Assembly: GCA_964421815.1 (NCBI GenBank)
Contig: CAYQYT010000005.1
Coordinates: 62,001-126,000 of the forward strand
DNA from: DTU089 sp964421815
GTDB lineage: Bacteria > Bacillota > Clostridia > Oscillospirales > Acutalibacteraceae
Direction: 5' to 3'
Length of the DNA: 64,000 nucleotides
The notes below the pieces were generated by a model. The model made no database searches, had not been told where the DNA came from, and saw only the letters and a list, made by a program, of their open reading frames with translations. Positions 8,242 through 16,711 of this stretch are shown here, piece after piece (position 1 is the stretch's first letter; each line of letters opens with the position of its first letter). Both the position numbers and the translations under genes were made by a program.

Positions 8242-10260
8242 GTGAGAGTTGCGTTAGCAGGTAACCCCAACAGCGGTAAAACCACAATGTATAATGCCAT
8301 TACCGGCAGAAATGAAAAGGTGGGTAACTGGGCGGGTGTTACGGTTGACAAAAAGGAGAGCCACATTAAGAGAAGTCTTTACAACGGCAATGAGGAAATG
8401 ATTGCAGTGGATCTTCCCGGTGCCTATTCAATGTCACCCTTTACCTCGGAAGAAAGTATCACAAGGGATTTTGTGAAAAAGGAAAATCCCGATGTTATTA
8501 TAAACATTGTTGACGCTACCAATCTAAGCCGCAGTCTTTTCTTTACAACACAACTTCTTGAACTGGGGATTCCCGTTGTTATAGCCCTTAACAAAAGCGA
8601 TGTTAACAAAAAGAAGGGCACAAAAATTGACGTGAATGCCCTTTCAAAGAAATTGGGCTGTCCCGTTGTTGAAACCGTTGCTTCTTCCTCCGATTCAAAA
8701 GGTTTTACGGAACTTATAAAAAACGTTGCTATGCAGAGGGGTAAAACTCAGACCCCGCCCTACACACAGGGGAGTATAAATCTTACGGATAAAAATGCAG
8801 TTCAGCAGGCGGATAGACAGCGTTTTGAATTTGTAAACGGAATTGTTTCCTCAGTAGAAACCCGAAAGGTTTTCACAAAGGATAAAAACTTCCAAGATAA
8901 AATAGATAATGTTCTAACAAATAAATGGTTGGGTATTCCTATTTTTGCTCTTGTAATGTTCCTTGTTTTCTGGATTTCCCAGGCGGGACCGGGCGTGTGG
9001 ATTGCCGATTGGCTTGTGGGAATTCTTGAAACAGGTCAGGGCTATGTTGGGGAATTGCTCTCAAGTGCCAATCCCTTGCTTTACGCACTTCTTGTGGATG
9101 GCATAATCGGTGGTGTAATTGCCGTAATCGGCTTTTTACCCCTTGTTATGATAATGTATTTCCTCATAGCATTGCTCGAGGATTGCGGTTATATGGCGCG
9201 TGCGACGGTTGTACTTGACCCGATTTTCAAAAGGGTGGGTCTTTCGGGTAAATCCGTGATTCCCTTTGTTATCGGAACGGGCTGTGCAATCCCCGGTGTT
9301 ATGGCTTGCAGAACAATTCGTAACGAAAGAGAAAGGCGAGCAACTGCAATGCTCACACCCTTTATGCCCTGCGGAGCAAAACTTCCTGTTATTGCCCTTT
9401 TTGCAGGCGCGTTTTTTGGGGATGCAACCTGGGTTGGTCCCACAATGTATTTTGTAGGTATCTTGCTTATTTTCTTCGGTGCGCTTCTTATAAATAAAAT
9501 TACCGGTTATAAAGTCAGAAAATCATACTTTATTATTGAACTTCCCGAATATAAAGTACCAAGCCTCAAAAGAGCAACTTTCTCCATGCTCTCCCGCGGT
9601 AAAGCTTATATTGTAAAAGCCGCAACAATTATACTTCTCTGCAACACCGCAGTACAGATTATGCAGACCTTTACATGGAATTTGCAGGTTGCCGAAAGTG
9701 CTGATCAATCAATCCTCGCATCCGTTGCCGGACCTTTTGCATACCTTCTTGTTCCCGTTGTGGGTGTTGTTTCCTGGCAACTTGCGGCGGCATCAATTAC
9801 CGGATTCATTGCAAAGGAAAATGTTGTGGGTACTTTGGCAGTTTGCTTTGTGGGACTTGAAAATCTTATTGATACGGAAGAACTTGCCCTTATGGAAGGT
9901 GCAGGGGCAGAGGTTGCGTCGGTATTTGCCGTTACAAAGGTTGCCGCCCTGGCTTACCTTATGTTCAACCTTTATACATCGCCTTGCTTTGCGGCAATCG
10001 GCGCAATGCGTTCGGAAATGAAGAGCGCAAAGTGGTTCTGGGGCGGTATATGTCTGCAAATGGCTACGGGATTTTCCGTTGGCTTCCTTGTGTATCAGAT
10101 AGGTACCCTCATTACAACGGGTTCCTTCGGTGTGGGCTTTGTTCCCGGACTTGTTGCAATCTTTGTGTTTGCGGGAATAATCGCCACTCTTATTGCAAGG
10201 GCAAACAAAAAGGTGGAAAAAGAGTATAATTTTAAAGGTAAACAGACAGTAGCGAAATAA
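8242..10260 (+). CDS. feoB: Ferrous iron transporter B, GTPase-coupled permease
   Basis: FeoB imports Fe(II) across the cytoplasmic membrane. The 672-residue protein starts with a GTG codon behind an AAGGAGG ribosome binding site. The N-terminal G domain has G1 GNPNSGKT at residues 7-14, G3 DLPG and G4 NKSD. A helical GDI-like linker follows to about residue 220. The membrane part contains the two Gate-type repeats with conserved Cys segments (GTGCAIPGVMACR and TPFMPCGAKLP). The length is close to that of compact Firmicutes FeoB proteins. Downstream lies the Cys-rich FeoB-associated protein, completing a feoA-feoB-small protein operon. Confidence 0.96.
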   Translation: MRVALAGNPNSGKTTMYNAITGRNEKVGNWAGVTVDKKESHIKRSLYNGNEEMIAVDLPGAYSMSPFTSEESITRDFVKKENPDVIINIVDATNLSRSLFFTTQLLELGIPVVIALNKSDVNKKKGTKIDVNALSKKLGCPVVETVASSSDSKGFTELIKNVAMQRGKTQTPPYTQGSINLTDKNAVQQADRQRFEFVNGIVSSVETRKVFTKDKNFQDKIDNVLTNKWLGIPIFALVMFLVFWISQAGPGVWIADWLVGILETGQGYVGELLSSANPLLYALLVDGIIGGVIAVIGFLPLVMIMYFLIALLEDCGYMARATVVLDPIFKRVGLSGKSVIPFVIGTGCAIPGVMACRTIRNERERRATAMLTPFMPCGAKLPVIALFAGAFFGDATWVGPTMYFVGILLIFFGALLINKITGYKVRKSYFIIELPEYKVPSLKRATFSMLSRGKAYIVKAATIILLCNTAVQIMQTFTWNLQVAESADQSILASVAGPFAYLLVPVVGVVSWQLAAASITGFIAKENVVGTLAVCFVGLENLIDTEELALMEGAGAEVASVFAVTKVAALAYLMFNLYTSPCFAAIGAMRSEMKSAKWFWGGICLQMATGFSVGFLVYQIGTLITTGSFGVGFVPGLVAIFVFAGIIATLIARANKKVEKEYNFKGKQTVAK

Positions 10261-10282
10261 TTTGGTTTAAAGGAGTTCAAAG

Positions 10283-10483
10283 ATGGACAATATTATTGTT
10301 GTAGCGGTTGTGGTGCTGATAATCGGCGGGGCTATGGGCTATGTAATAAAAGCAAAGCACCGTGGTGTTAAATGTATCGGTTGTCCCGAGGCGGAAAACT
10401 GTGCGGGTAAAAGCAAAAGTTCTGCTTGTTCGGGTAATTGCAGTTGTTGTGCCGGTTGCGCCGCCAAAGACGAAATATCCTAA
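10283..10483 (+). CDS. FeoB-associated Cys-rich membrane protein
   Basis: This 66-residue protein has one membrane helix (about residues 4-23) followed by a short Cys-rich tail with seven cysteines, including CIGC, CSCC and CAGC pairs. This is the layout of the FeoB-associated Cys-rich membrane protein family found directly after feoB in Firmicutes. It starts 22 bp after feoB with an AAAGGAG ribosome binding site. A metal-binding or maturation role is assumed from context and not demonstrated here. Confidence 0.9.
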   Translation: MDNIIVVAVVVLIIGGAMGYVIKAKHRGVKCIGCPEAENCAGKSKSSACSGNCSCCAGCAAKDEIS

Positions 10484-10520
10484 TCTCAATTTAATACATT
10501 ATATTTCTTTTTACATAGTT

Positions 10521-10558
10521 GAAACGGAACTTCGACTTTTTTGTGGGAGTTCCGTTTC
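10521..10558 (+). terminator. Hairpin after the feo operon
   Basis: Arms GAAACGGAACT (10521-10531) and AGTTCCGTTTC (10548-10558) form an 11-bp stem. The following T-run is weak, so termination strength is uncertain. Confidence 0.55.
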
Positions 10559-10562
10559 TCTA

Positions 10563-10591
10563 TTGTGTTTAATTATAAATAATGATATAAT
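10563..10591 (+). promoter_or_regulatory. Promoter for the TSUP permease gene
   Basis: TTGTGT at 10563-10568 and TATAAT at 10586-10591 are separated by 17 bp, 32 bp before the GTG start codon. Confidence 0.6.
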
Positions 10592-10623
10592 ATAAAAGTA
10601 TTTAAAATTTTGGAAGTGAAAAA

Positions 10624-11394
10624 GTGTTTTTAAAGTTTTTAGTATGCTTTGCGGCAGGTATAGGAGCGGGTCTCGGTACGGGCTTTGCGGGTATGAGTGC
10701 CGCCGCAGTTATCAGCCCAATGCTCATTACATTTCTCGGTATGGAAGCCTATGACGCCGTGGGTATCGCCCTTGCAAGTGATGTATTGGCAAGTGCGGTA
10801 AGTGCCTACACATACGGCAAGAATAAGAACCTCGATATCAAAAACGGACTCATAATGATGGTGAACGTACTGCTTTTCACCTTGGTGGGAAGTTGGGTGT
10901 CCAGTCAGGTTTCCAATACCGTAATGGGTAATTTCTCCGTGTTTATGACGGTGCTTTTGGGTGTAAAATTCATTGTTAAACCCGTAATGACCACAAAAGA
11001 AAGTATGCTCAATGTCAGTCAGAAGAAAAAGATTATTCAATCCGTCATTTGCGGAATGGGAATCGGTTTTATCTGTGGTTTTGTGGGCGCGGGCGGCGGA
11101 ATGATGATGCTTATGATTCTTGTTACGGTGTTGGGTTACGAATTGAAAACCGCCGTGGGAACAAGTGTTTTCATTATGGCCTTTACGGCATTTACAGGTT
11201 CCGTCAGTCACTTTGTGTTGGGGGGCGCTCCCGATGTGTTTGTACTGGTATGCTGTGTTCTATCCACATTGCTGTGGGCAAGAATTGCCGCAAGGTTTGC
11301 AAATAAAGCAAGTCCCGTCACTCTCAACCGTGTAACAGGTGTTGTTCTCGTTGCATTGGGAAGTGTCATATTGGCGGTTAATTATTTGTTTTAA
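10624..11394 (+). CDS. TSUP (TauE/SafE) family membrane permease
   Basis: This 256-residue polytopic membrane protein shows the two-repeat TauE/SafE pattern. Each half has a glycine-rich hairpin (GIGAGLGTGFAG near the N-terminus and GMGIGFICGFVGAGGGMMMLMI at about residues 140-165). Families of this type export or import sulfite, sulfoacetate and related organosulfur or anionic compounds. Substrate cannot be told from sequence. It starts with GTG behind a GGAAGTG ribosome binding site and appears monocistronic, with its own promoter. There is no sulfur-metabolism gene next to it. Confidence 0.85.
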   Translation: MFLKFLVCFAAGIGAGLGTGFAGMSAAAVISPMLITFLGMEAYDAVGIALASDVLASAVSAYTYGKNKNLDIKNGLIMMVNVLLFTLVGSWVSSQVSNTVMGNFSVFMTVLLGVKFIVKPVMTTKESMLNVSQKKKIIQSVICGMGIGFICGFVGAGGGMMMLMILVTVLGYELKTAVGTSVFIMAFTAFTGSVSHFVLGGAPDVFVLVCCVLSTLLWARIAARFANKASPVTLNRVTGVVLVALGSVILAVNYLF

Positions 11395-11428
11395 GAGTAT
11401 GGATTAAATTCTCAGAAAGGTTGTTTTT

Positions 11429-14185
11429 ATGGTTTATTCAAAATGTTTTTCACCCTGGGGTCCCTACGGCAAAAAATATATGGGTCTTTCCCGAATTGCA
11501 GAGCATAAATTTAAAAGCGGAATAAGATTCGATTTCACCGTAGCCCCCGCCATATTCGGTACTGACATTAAAGTTCCCAACGTGACCGTACCCTGCGGAT
11601 GCCATCCCTGGCTTGCAAGCGGGGACTATTCATTCTTTTCCTACCGCTATGACTTGGAGTGGAAGGACAGAGTTTATGCGGATGTTTCCTATTCAAAAAT
11701 TGATGAGGAAAGCACCCTTGTAAGAACGGAAATTGTAAACAATTCGGAACTTGTTCAGAATTGCCTGATTAACTATTTCAGTTCAATAGAATACCCATAT
11801 CCCTACTATACAAGACTTGTGACTCCGGAAAAGTTTGCCTATAAGGAAGCCACGGATTACATGGAGTACGTGTATAATACCCCACGTCCCTGGGATGGGG
11901 AAAACCCCGACGGCTTGAAAAAAGGCGAGTTCAGAAGTTGTGATTTCGTCAACGAAAGCGGATTGGGTGACAGAGTGGGAAAATGGCATATGCCCCACAG
12001 AGTTATTAAACCTTTCGGCTATGAAAAAGGGGACAGGGTTTCCTATACCCTTGATATAAAAGAGGATTACAAGGACGCAGTTCTCCTTGTTCGTTACCGC
12101 ACAAGCGATTTGCATTATGAACAGGGTCAGATGGTGGGTGTTAATTTAATACCCGGTGAAGAAGACGGAATTTTCACTTTGAACGCCAATACAACCGTTA
12201 CATTTAAGGCAACGGACGAATTGAAAATTACCCCCGTTTTTTTGGGCGAAGTAAAAGTCGGAAAGTTTGATTTGGAACTTGTGTCACAGGGTGGCGGAGC
12301 CGTTGAATTCGATTTCTTCTGCATTGTTGAAAAAGGTGATTTGAATAAGGTTGCGGTGTTTAAAGAGCAGAACGACTGTATGCCGAAAATTTCGGAAGAA
12401 AAAAACACCGACAGCGGCTACACCGCAAAACTTAAATACAAGAATATTGACGGGGAATACACATTGAGAACCTTCAATGACAATACCCGATTCAGAAAAA
12501 TTGAAACGGGAGCATTGGAGGATTGCCTCACCGCCCGTCTTTCTAATTCCGATGTAACCTTTGATGATGTTCTTGAAAGTTTTACGGAAACTTTTTCAAG
12601 AAAGCACAGCGATGACGGATTTTTTCATAATACGATAGTTCATACTCTCTTTGTGGAAGCAGGGGAGAGATGCGTGGAATACGCGGTTATTTCAAAGAAT
12701 GAAACCGAGTATTTAACCCCCGAGGAATATGAAAATATTTACCTGAAACAAAAGGAAAAAGCAGTAAAATTCAATTACAATAAAAGCGGTAAAAAATATG
12801 AGTTGAGCAATACAATTCTTGCTTCAACCCTTTTAACAAATGCGGTTTATCCCATTTACAAACACGGGGAGAATATCATTCACCACACCCCCGGCAAGCG
12901 TTGGGATTGCCTTTATACTTGGGATTCGGGATTTATCGGCTTGGGAATGACGGAACTTTCAAAGGAATTCGCCTTTTACAGTCTTGATACATATTTAAGC
13001 GAGGAAAGTAACCCGGACTATGCATTCCTGCACCACGGCTCTCCCGTGCCCGTTCAAATGTATCTGTATCTGGAACTTTTAAAACAGAATAATGATAAAG
13101 AAAAACTGTTGAAACTTTACCCGAGAGCAAAACTCTACTATGACTTCCTTGCAGGTAAAATCCGCGGTTCAACAACCGCAAAATTCAAAAGCGGACTCAC
13201 CACAACCTACGATTATTTCTATTCTTCAAGCGGTATGGACGACTATCCCGCCCAGGTTGCAATGATGAATGAAAATCTCCGTGATAAAGCCGCCCCCGCA
13301 CTTACATCCTCCCAACTTGTCCGTTGCGGAAAAATTCTCAAAATGGTGGCTTTAGCTCTTGGCAAAACAGAGGATGCAAAGGAATACGAAAAAGATATTG
13401 AGCGTGTTTCCCATGCCCTTAACAAGTATTCATGGGATGAAGAAAGCGGTTATTACTCCTATGTTCTCCACGATGAAAATTACGAACCCACCGGAATTTT
13501 CAAAACAAAGGACGGGGAAAATGTTAACAAGGGTCTTGACGGTATTTATCCCATAATTGCGGGAGTTTGCGACGAAAATCAAAGGAACCGTATTCTCGGA
13601 CATCTGAAAAATTCCAAGGAGATGCTTTCACCCTACGGAATCAGTGCCGTGGATATGACAGCGGGCTATTTTATGGTGAACGGCTATTGGAACGGCAATG
13701 TCTGGTTCCCTCATCAATGGTTTATCTGGAAAACAATGCTTGATTTGGGCGAAAGGGACTTTGCCCACACCATAGCAAAACTTGCCGTTGATATTTGGAA
13801 AAGAGAGGTTGACTATTCATATTATACATTTGAAATGGTCAATGTTGTAACCGGCAGGGGCGGTTGGTTCCACAACTTCGGCGGACTTTCCGCACCAATT
13901 AATCTGTGGACTGCCGCATATTATAAGCCCGGCACATTTAATACGGGTTTTGATGTGTGGGTGGAAAGACAGGAGTTTTCAAAGGACAACAAAGCCTTTG
14001 AAACGGAGTACAGATACTACGGCAACAACGATAAATATACCTTTATTGTCACAATGAACGATGAGAAAAAAGACTACAAGGTAACCCTTGACGGAAAAGA
14101 AATTCCCTATAACCTCCGCGACGAAAGCGCATTGGAAATCACCATTGACGGCGGAGAGGGAACACACAAACTTGTTATAGAGTAA
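11429..14185 (+). CDS. GH63-like (alpha/alpha)6-barrel glycoside hydrolase
   Basis: This 918-residue protein lacks a signal peptide. About residues 1-440 look beta-rich and the C-terminal half forms an (alpha/alpha)6 barrel. Hallmarks of the GH63/GH37/MGH1-like group are TWDSGF with Asp499, GMDDYP at residues 602-607 and WNGNVWFPHQW around residue 755. The family removes terminal glucose or acts on other alpha-linked sugars; E. coli YgjK is the characterised bacterial relative. Cytoplasmic location suggests action on imported oligosaccharides or an internal glucan. The linkage specificity is not readable. It stands alone between a TSUP permease and a convergent azlD. Confidence 0.8.
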   Translation: MVYSKCFSPWGPYGKKYMGLSRIAEHKFKSGIRFDFTVAPAIFGTDIKVPNVTVPCGCHPWLASGDYSFFSYRYDLEWKDRVYADVSYSKIDEESTLVRTEIVNNSELVQNCLINYFSSIEYPYPYYTRLVTPEKFAYKEATDYMEYVYNTPRPWDGENPDGLKKGEFRSCDFVNESGLGDRVGKWHMPHRVIKPFGYEKGDRVSYTLDIKEDYKDAVLLVRYRTSDLHYEQGQMVGVNLIPGEEDGIFTLNANTTVTFKATDELKITPVFLGEVKVGKFDLELVSQGGGAVEFDFFCIVEKGDLNKVAVFKEQNDCMPKISEEKNTDSGYTAKLKYKNIDGEYTLRTFNDNTRFRKIETGALEDCLTARLSNSDVTFDDVLESFTETFSRKHSDDGFFHNTIVHTLFVEAGERCVEYAVISKNETEYLTPEEYENIYLKQKEKAVKFNYNKSGKKYELSNTILASTLLTNAVYPIYKHGENIIHHTPGKRWDCLYTWDSGFIGLGMTELSKEFAFYSLDTYLSEESNPDYAFLHHGSPVPVQMYLYLELLKQNNDKEKLLKLYPRAKLYYDFLAGKIRGSTTAKFKSGLTTTYDYFYSSSGMDDYPAQVAMMNENLRDKAAPALTSSQLVRCGKILKMVALALGKTEDAKEYEKDIERVSHALNKYSWDEESGYYSYVLHDENYEPTGIFKTKDGENVNKGLDGIYPIIAGVCDENQRNRILGHLKNSKEMLSPYGISAVDMTAGYFMVNGYWNGNVWFPHQWFIWKTMLDLGERDFAHTIAKLAVDIWKREVDYSYYTFEMVNVVTGRGGWFHNFGGLSAPINLWTAAYYKPGTFNTGFDVWVERQEFSKDNKAFETEYRYYGNNDKYTFIVTMNDEKKDYKVTLDGKEIPYNLRDESALEITIDGGEGTHKLVIE

Positions 14186-14221
14186 AAAAGAACGGACTGC
14201 TTTGTGCGGTCCATTCTTTTT
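14185..14221. terminator. Bidirectional terminator between the GH63-like gene and azlD
   Basis: Arms AAAAAGAACGGACTGC (14185-14200) and GCGGTCCATTCTTTTT (14206-14221) pair with one mismatch around a TTTGT loop. The A-tract and T-tract let it serve both convergent genes. Confidence 0.8.
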
Positions 14222-14228
14222 GCATTTT

Positions 14229-14546
14229 TTATATAAATTTCATTACTAACTCCGTCACAAGCACACCCAGACAGGAAAGTGCCGCAACCTGTACAAGACT
14301 TCTTTCAAAGAGTGCGGCGATAATTGCCACCGCAAAACCTACGGCGGCGGTAATGGGGGAGTCCGTTGCGTAGAATATGGCGGGTATTGTCATTACGCTT
14401 AAAACCGTGTAGGGAATGTAATGGAGAAAGGAAAGAACAAATCTGTTCTTTATTTTTTCCTTAATAAGCACCATGGGTATTGCCCTGACCAAATAGGTGA
14501 CTCCTGCCATAACAAGCAGATAAACAAAGAATTTGGAGTTTTCCAT
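14229..14546 (-). CDS. azlD: AzlD family branched-chain amino acid exporter subunit
   Basis: This small hydrophobic protein (105 residues from the ATG at 14546) has about four membrane helices. It matches AzlD, with the motif TYLVRAIPMVLI near the N-terminus and conserved PYTVLSVMTIPA. The start is fixed by its overlap with the azlC stop codon in a TAATG arrangement. A longer frame reaching to 14624 lies wholly inside azlC. AzlC and AzlD together export branched-chain amino acids and their analogues, as known from Bacillus azlCD and Corynebacterium brnFE. Confidence 0.9.
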   Translation of the reverse strand: MENSKFFVYLLVMAGVTYLVRAIPMVLIKEKIKNRFVLSFLHYIPYTVLSVMTIPAIFYATDSPITAAVGFAVAIIAALFERSLVQVAALSCLGVLVTELVMKFI

Positions 14547-15268
14547 TATTCCGCCTCCTTTGGATTTTCTTCCGTCTTTATGGGGGCAATAAGGGCGAAC
14601 AAAAGGCTTGCCGCAACGGCACATATAATAACCGTAAAGCCCGAGGGAACAATTTTCAAAAGGGGAATATACTTAAATGCACAACTGATCGCAATGGCAA
14701 AAAGCACACAAAGAGCGGTCATTTTTTCTTTTTTTGCAACGGGAACAACAATGGCAACAAACATACCGTAAATCGCAACTCCCAATGCGGCAGTGACAAT
14801 GGCGGGTAAAATGTTTCCCGCAACCGCACCGCAGAGAGTACCGCCTGTCCAGCCGATAACGGGCAAAAGTATAATGCCAAGCATATATTTTGTGCCCACC
14901 TCTGAGTCATTGGAAACGGATACGGCAAAAATTTCGTCCGTATTGCCGTAGGAGATTAAAAGTTTTTGTGGAAAAGTAACTTTCTTTGAAAGTTTTTGGG
15001 AAAGGGAAACGGACATAAGTGAATAGCGGGAATTTATAACAATCTGTGACAGCGCAAGTTCAATGAGTGTTCCGCCCCCTGCGATAATGGGCACCGCCGC
15101 AAGTTGTCCTGCGGAGGTAAGATTCGTCAAGGAGATAATAACCGCCTGAAAAATTGAAAGTCCGTTTTCAACTGCAAAGATTCCGAATGCAAAGGAAACG
15201 GAAAAATAGCCGATGCATATTGGTAAGCCGTCTTTTAAGCCCTTTTTAAAACTGTTGATTACATTCAT
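14546..15268 (-). CDS. azlC: AzlC family branched-chain amino acid permease
   Basis: This 240-residue membrane protein has the AzlC signature near the N-terminus: PICIGYFSVSFAFGIFA followed by a long hydrophobic series. It forms the large subunit of the branched-chain amino acid exporter with AzlD. Its start lies 3 bp after the stop codon of the DHHW-family gene and has no clear Shine-Dalgarno sequence, so translation is probably coupled to the upstream gene. The functional reason for azlCD following a glycan-acylation pair is not evident. Confidence 0.92.
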   Translation of the reverse strand: MNVINSFKKGLKDGLPICIGYFSVSFAFGIFAVENGLSIFQAVIISLTNLTSAGQLAAVPIIAGGGTLIELALSQIVINSRYSLMSVSLSQKLSKKVTFPQKLLISYGNTDEIFAVSVSNDSEVGTKYMLGIILLPVIGWTGGTLCGAVAGNILPAIVTAALGVAIYGMFVAIVVPVAKKEKMTALCVLFAIAISCAFKYIPLLKIVPSGFTVIICAVAASLLFALIAPIKTEENPKEAE

Positions 15269-15271
15269 CTT

Positions 15272-16693
15272 TTATTTTATAAAGCCTTTCATTGCATCAA
15301 TGTATATGCTGTTTCTTGTGGTGGAAATGTTGGCAAGGAAAATAATATCGTCTATTTTGTTATTACTTGTGAAACTGCTCAATGTTCCGCTATAATGCCT
15401 TGGGTCAATAACATAGATATTTTCGTAATGGGGAATGAGGAACGGCACGAATGCGTTACCGTAACTTTCCTTAATAACAAGACAACTGCTGCCGTCGTGA
15501 ACATCAAGATTCTTAATGGTGACTAATGCTTGGTCGCCGCCTATAAATGTGAGATATTTAAGATTTTGAGCGTAGTTTGTAACATCGCTTATTACATCCC
15601 AACTGTATGATTTCCCGCTTGATTCGGTTAGGGTACATTCAACATTGTTGTTGGGTAGATATGCTGTGACCGTGTCGGGAGTTTTTCCCAATGCGTCACT
15701 CTGTCCCGAACTTGAATAGAAAGTACCCAGAAAACCGTCAAAAGAAACCGTTGCATAATCGGAAACGGGAACGGGTGTGATACCCTTTGCCTTTGCAAAT
15801 TCCTCGTAAGCATAGTAAGCACCCAGAGCCGTCCAATGATGGTCCGTTCTGAAATAGGTGTATTCATTTTTGTGAGCTTTTTCCGTTTCGTATATTCCGG
15901 AAACCGCCGTGACATTTTTGCAAGAGGAGTTGAAATAATCAAGGGCTTTCTTCTGATCGGAGGAGTTAATGTCCTTTCTTATTGATTCGTGGAGGGAAAT
16001 GTCCATACTTGTAGGAACCAAAAGGGAATAAACATTTGATTTGTTCCCCGCCGCACTTTTAATTGAATTTACGCAGTTTATAAAATCCGGTGCTAATTTG
16101 CTTGAAAAGTTATAGTATTCATAGGCACTGTTGCCCGCCACGAGAATTGCTCCCAGGGATTGGGTTTTTATGTTTGGTTTCGGCTCTGCCTCTGCTTCGG
16201 TGTTTTCAGGTGGAAGCGTTGTTTCCGGAGGTGCCGTTGTTTCGGGCGGAACTGTTGTTTCCGGAGGGTCGGTAACCGGCACATCAAGTGGTGCGTCGGG
16301 TATTTCGTCGCCTAAATCAACATCACCGTGAATGGCGATTGAGTCAAAGCCCGAAAGTTTTTTAATTGAAGTGTTAAATTTCGTTAACTGCTCTCTGAAA
16401 GGGAAAGTGTCCGAAAACCAGGTGCTTATATCATCAAAGTAACTTCCCGAAAGGACTGCCTTATATGAAAATTCCGGAAATTCTTTTAAATCTCTTTTTT
16501 CGGATTCCGAGTAGGTGGGGCGCAGGGGAATAATAAATGAAACCGTTGCACCTACGTAGAGAGTAAGAAAGAATGCTCCAATCTTTAAAGCGAGGGTTTT
16601 GTTGATATTCTGTTTTTCTTTTTTTGAGTGCTTCTTGCCGAATTTAGCGGGCAAAACACTAAAACTTATATCAATTGGTTTGTCGTAAATCAT
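15272..16693 (-). CDS. DHHW-family (AlgX/AlgJ-like SGNH) surface glycan acylation protein
   Basis: This 473-residue protein has a short cytoplasmic N-terminus, one membrane helix (about residues 33-55) and an extracytoplasmic domain. A low-complexity Pro/Glu/Thr linker of repeated PPETT units occupies about residues 140-172. The motif DHHWTALGAYYAYEEF identifies the DHHW branch of the SGNH/AlgX superfamily, which transfers or handles acetyl groups on exported polysaccharides. The MBOAT protein encoded 18 bp upstream would supply acyl groups across the membrane. By analogy with AlgI/AlgJ and DltB/DltD the pair probably O-acetylates a cell-surface polymer, whose identity is unknown. Confidence 0.85.
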   Translation of the reverse strand: MIYDKPIDISFSVLPAKFGKKHSKKEKQNINKTLALKIGAFFLTLYVGATVSFIIPLRPTYSESEKRDLKEFPEFSYKAVLSGSYFDDISTWFSDTFPFREQLTKFNTSIKKLSGFDSIAIHGDVDLGDEIPDAPLDVPVTDPPETTVPPETTAPPETTLPPENTEAEAEPKPNIKTQSLGAILVAGNSAYEYYNFSSKLAPDFINCVNSIKSAAGNKSNVYSLLVPTSMDISLHESIRKDINSSDQKKALDYFNSSCKNVTAVSGIYETEKAHKNEYTYFRTDHHWTALGAYYAYEEFAKAKGITPVPVSDYATVSFDGFLGTFYSSSGQSDALGKTPDTVTAYLPNNNVECTLTESSGKSYSWDVISDVTNYAQNLKYLTFIGGDQALVTIKNLDVHDGSSCLVIKESYGNAFVPFLIPHYENIYVIDPRHYSGTLSSFTSNNKIDDIIFLANISTTRNSIYIDAMKGFIK

Positions 16694-16711
16694 TTAATTA
16701 AACCTCTAAAA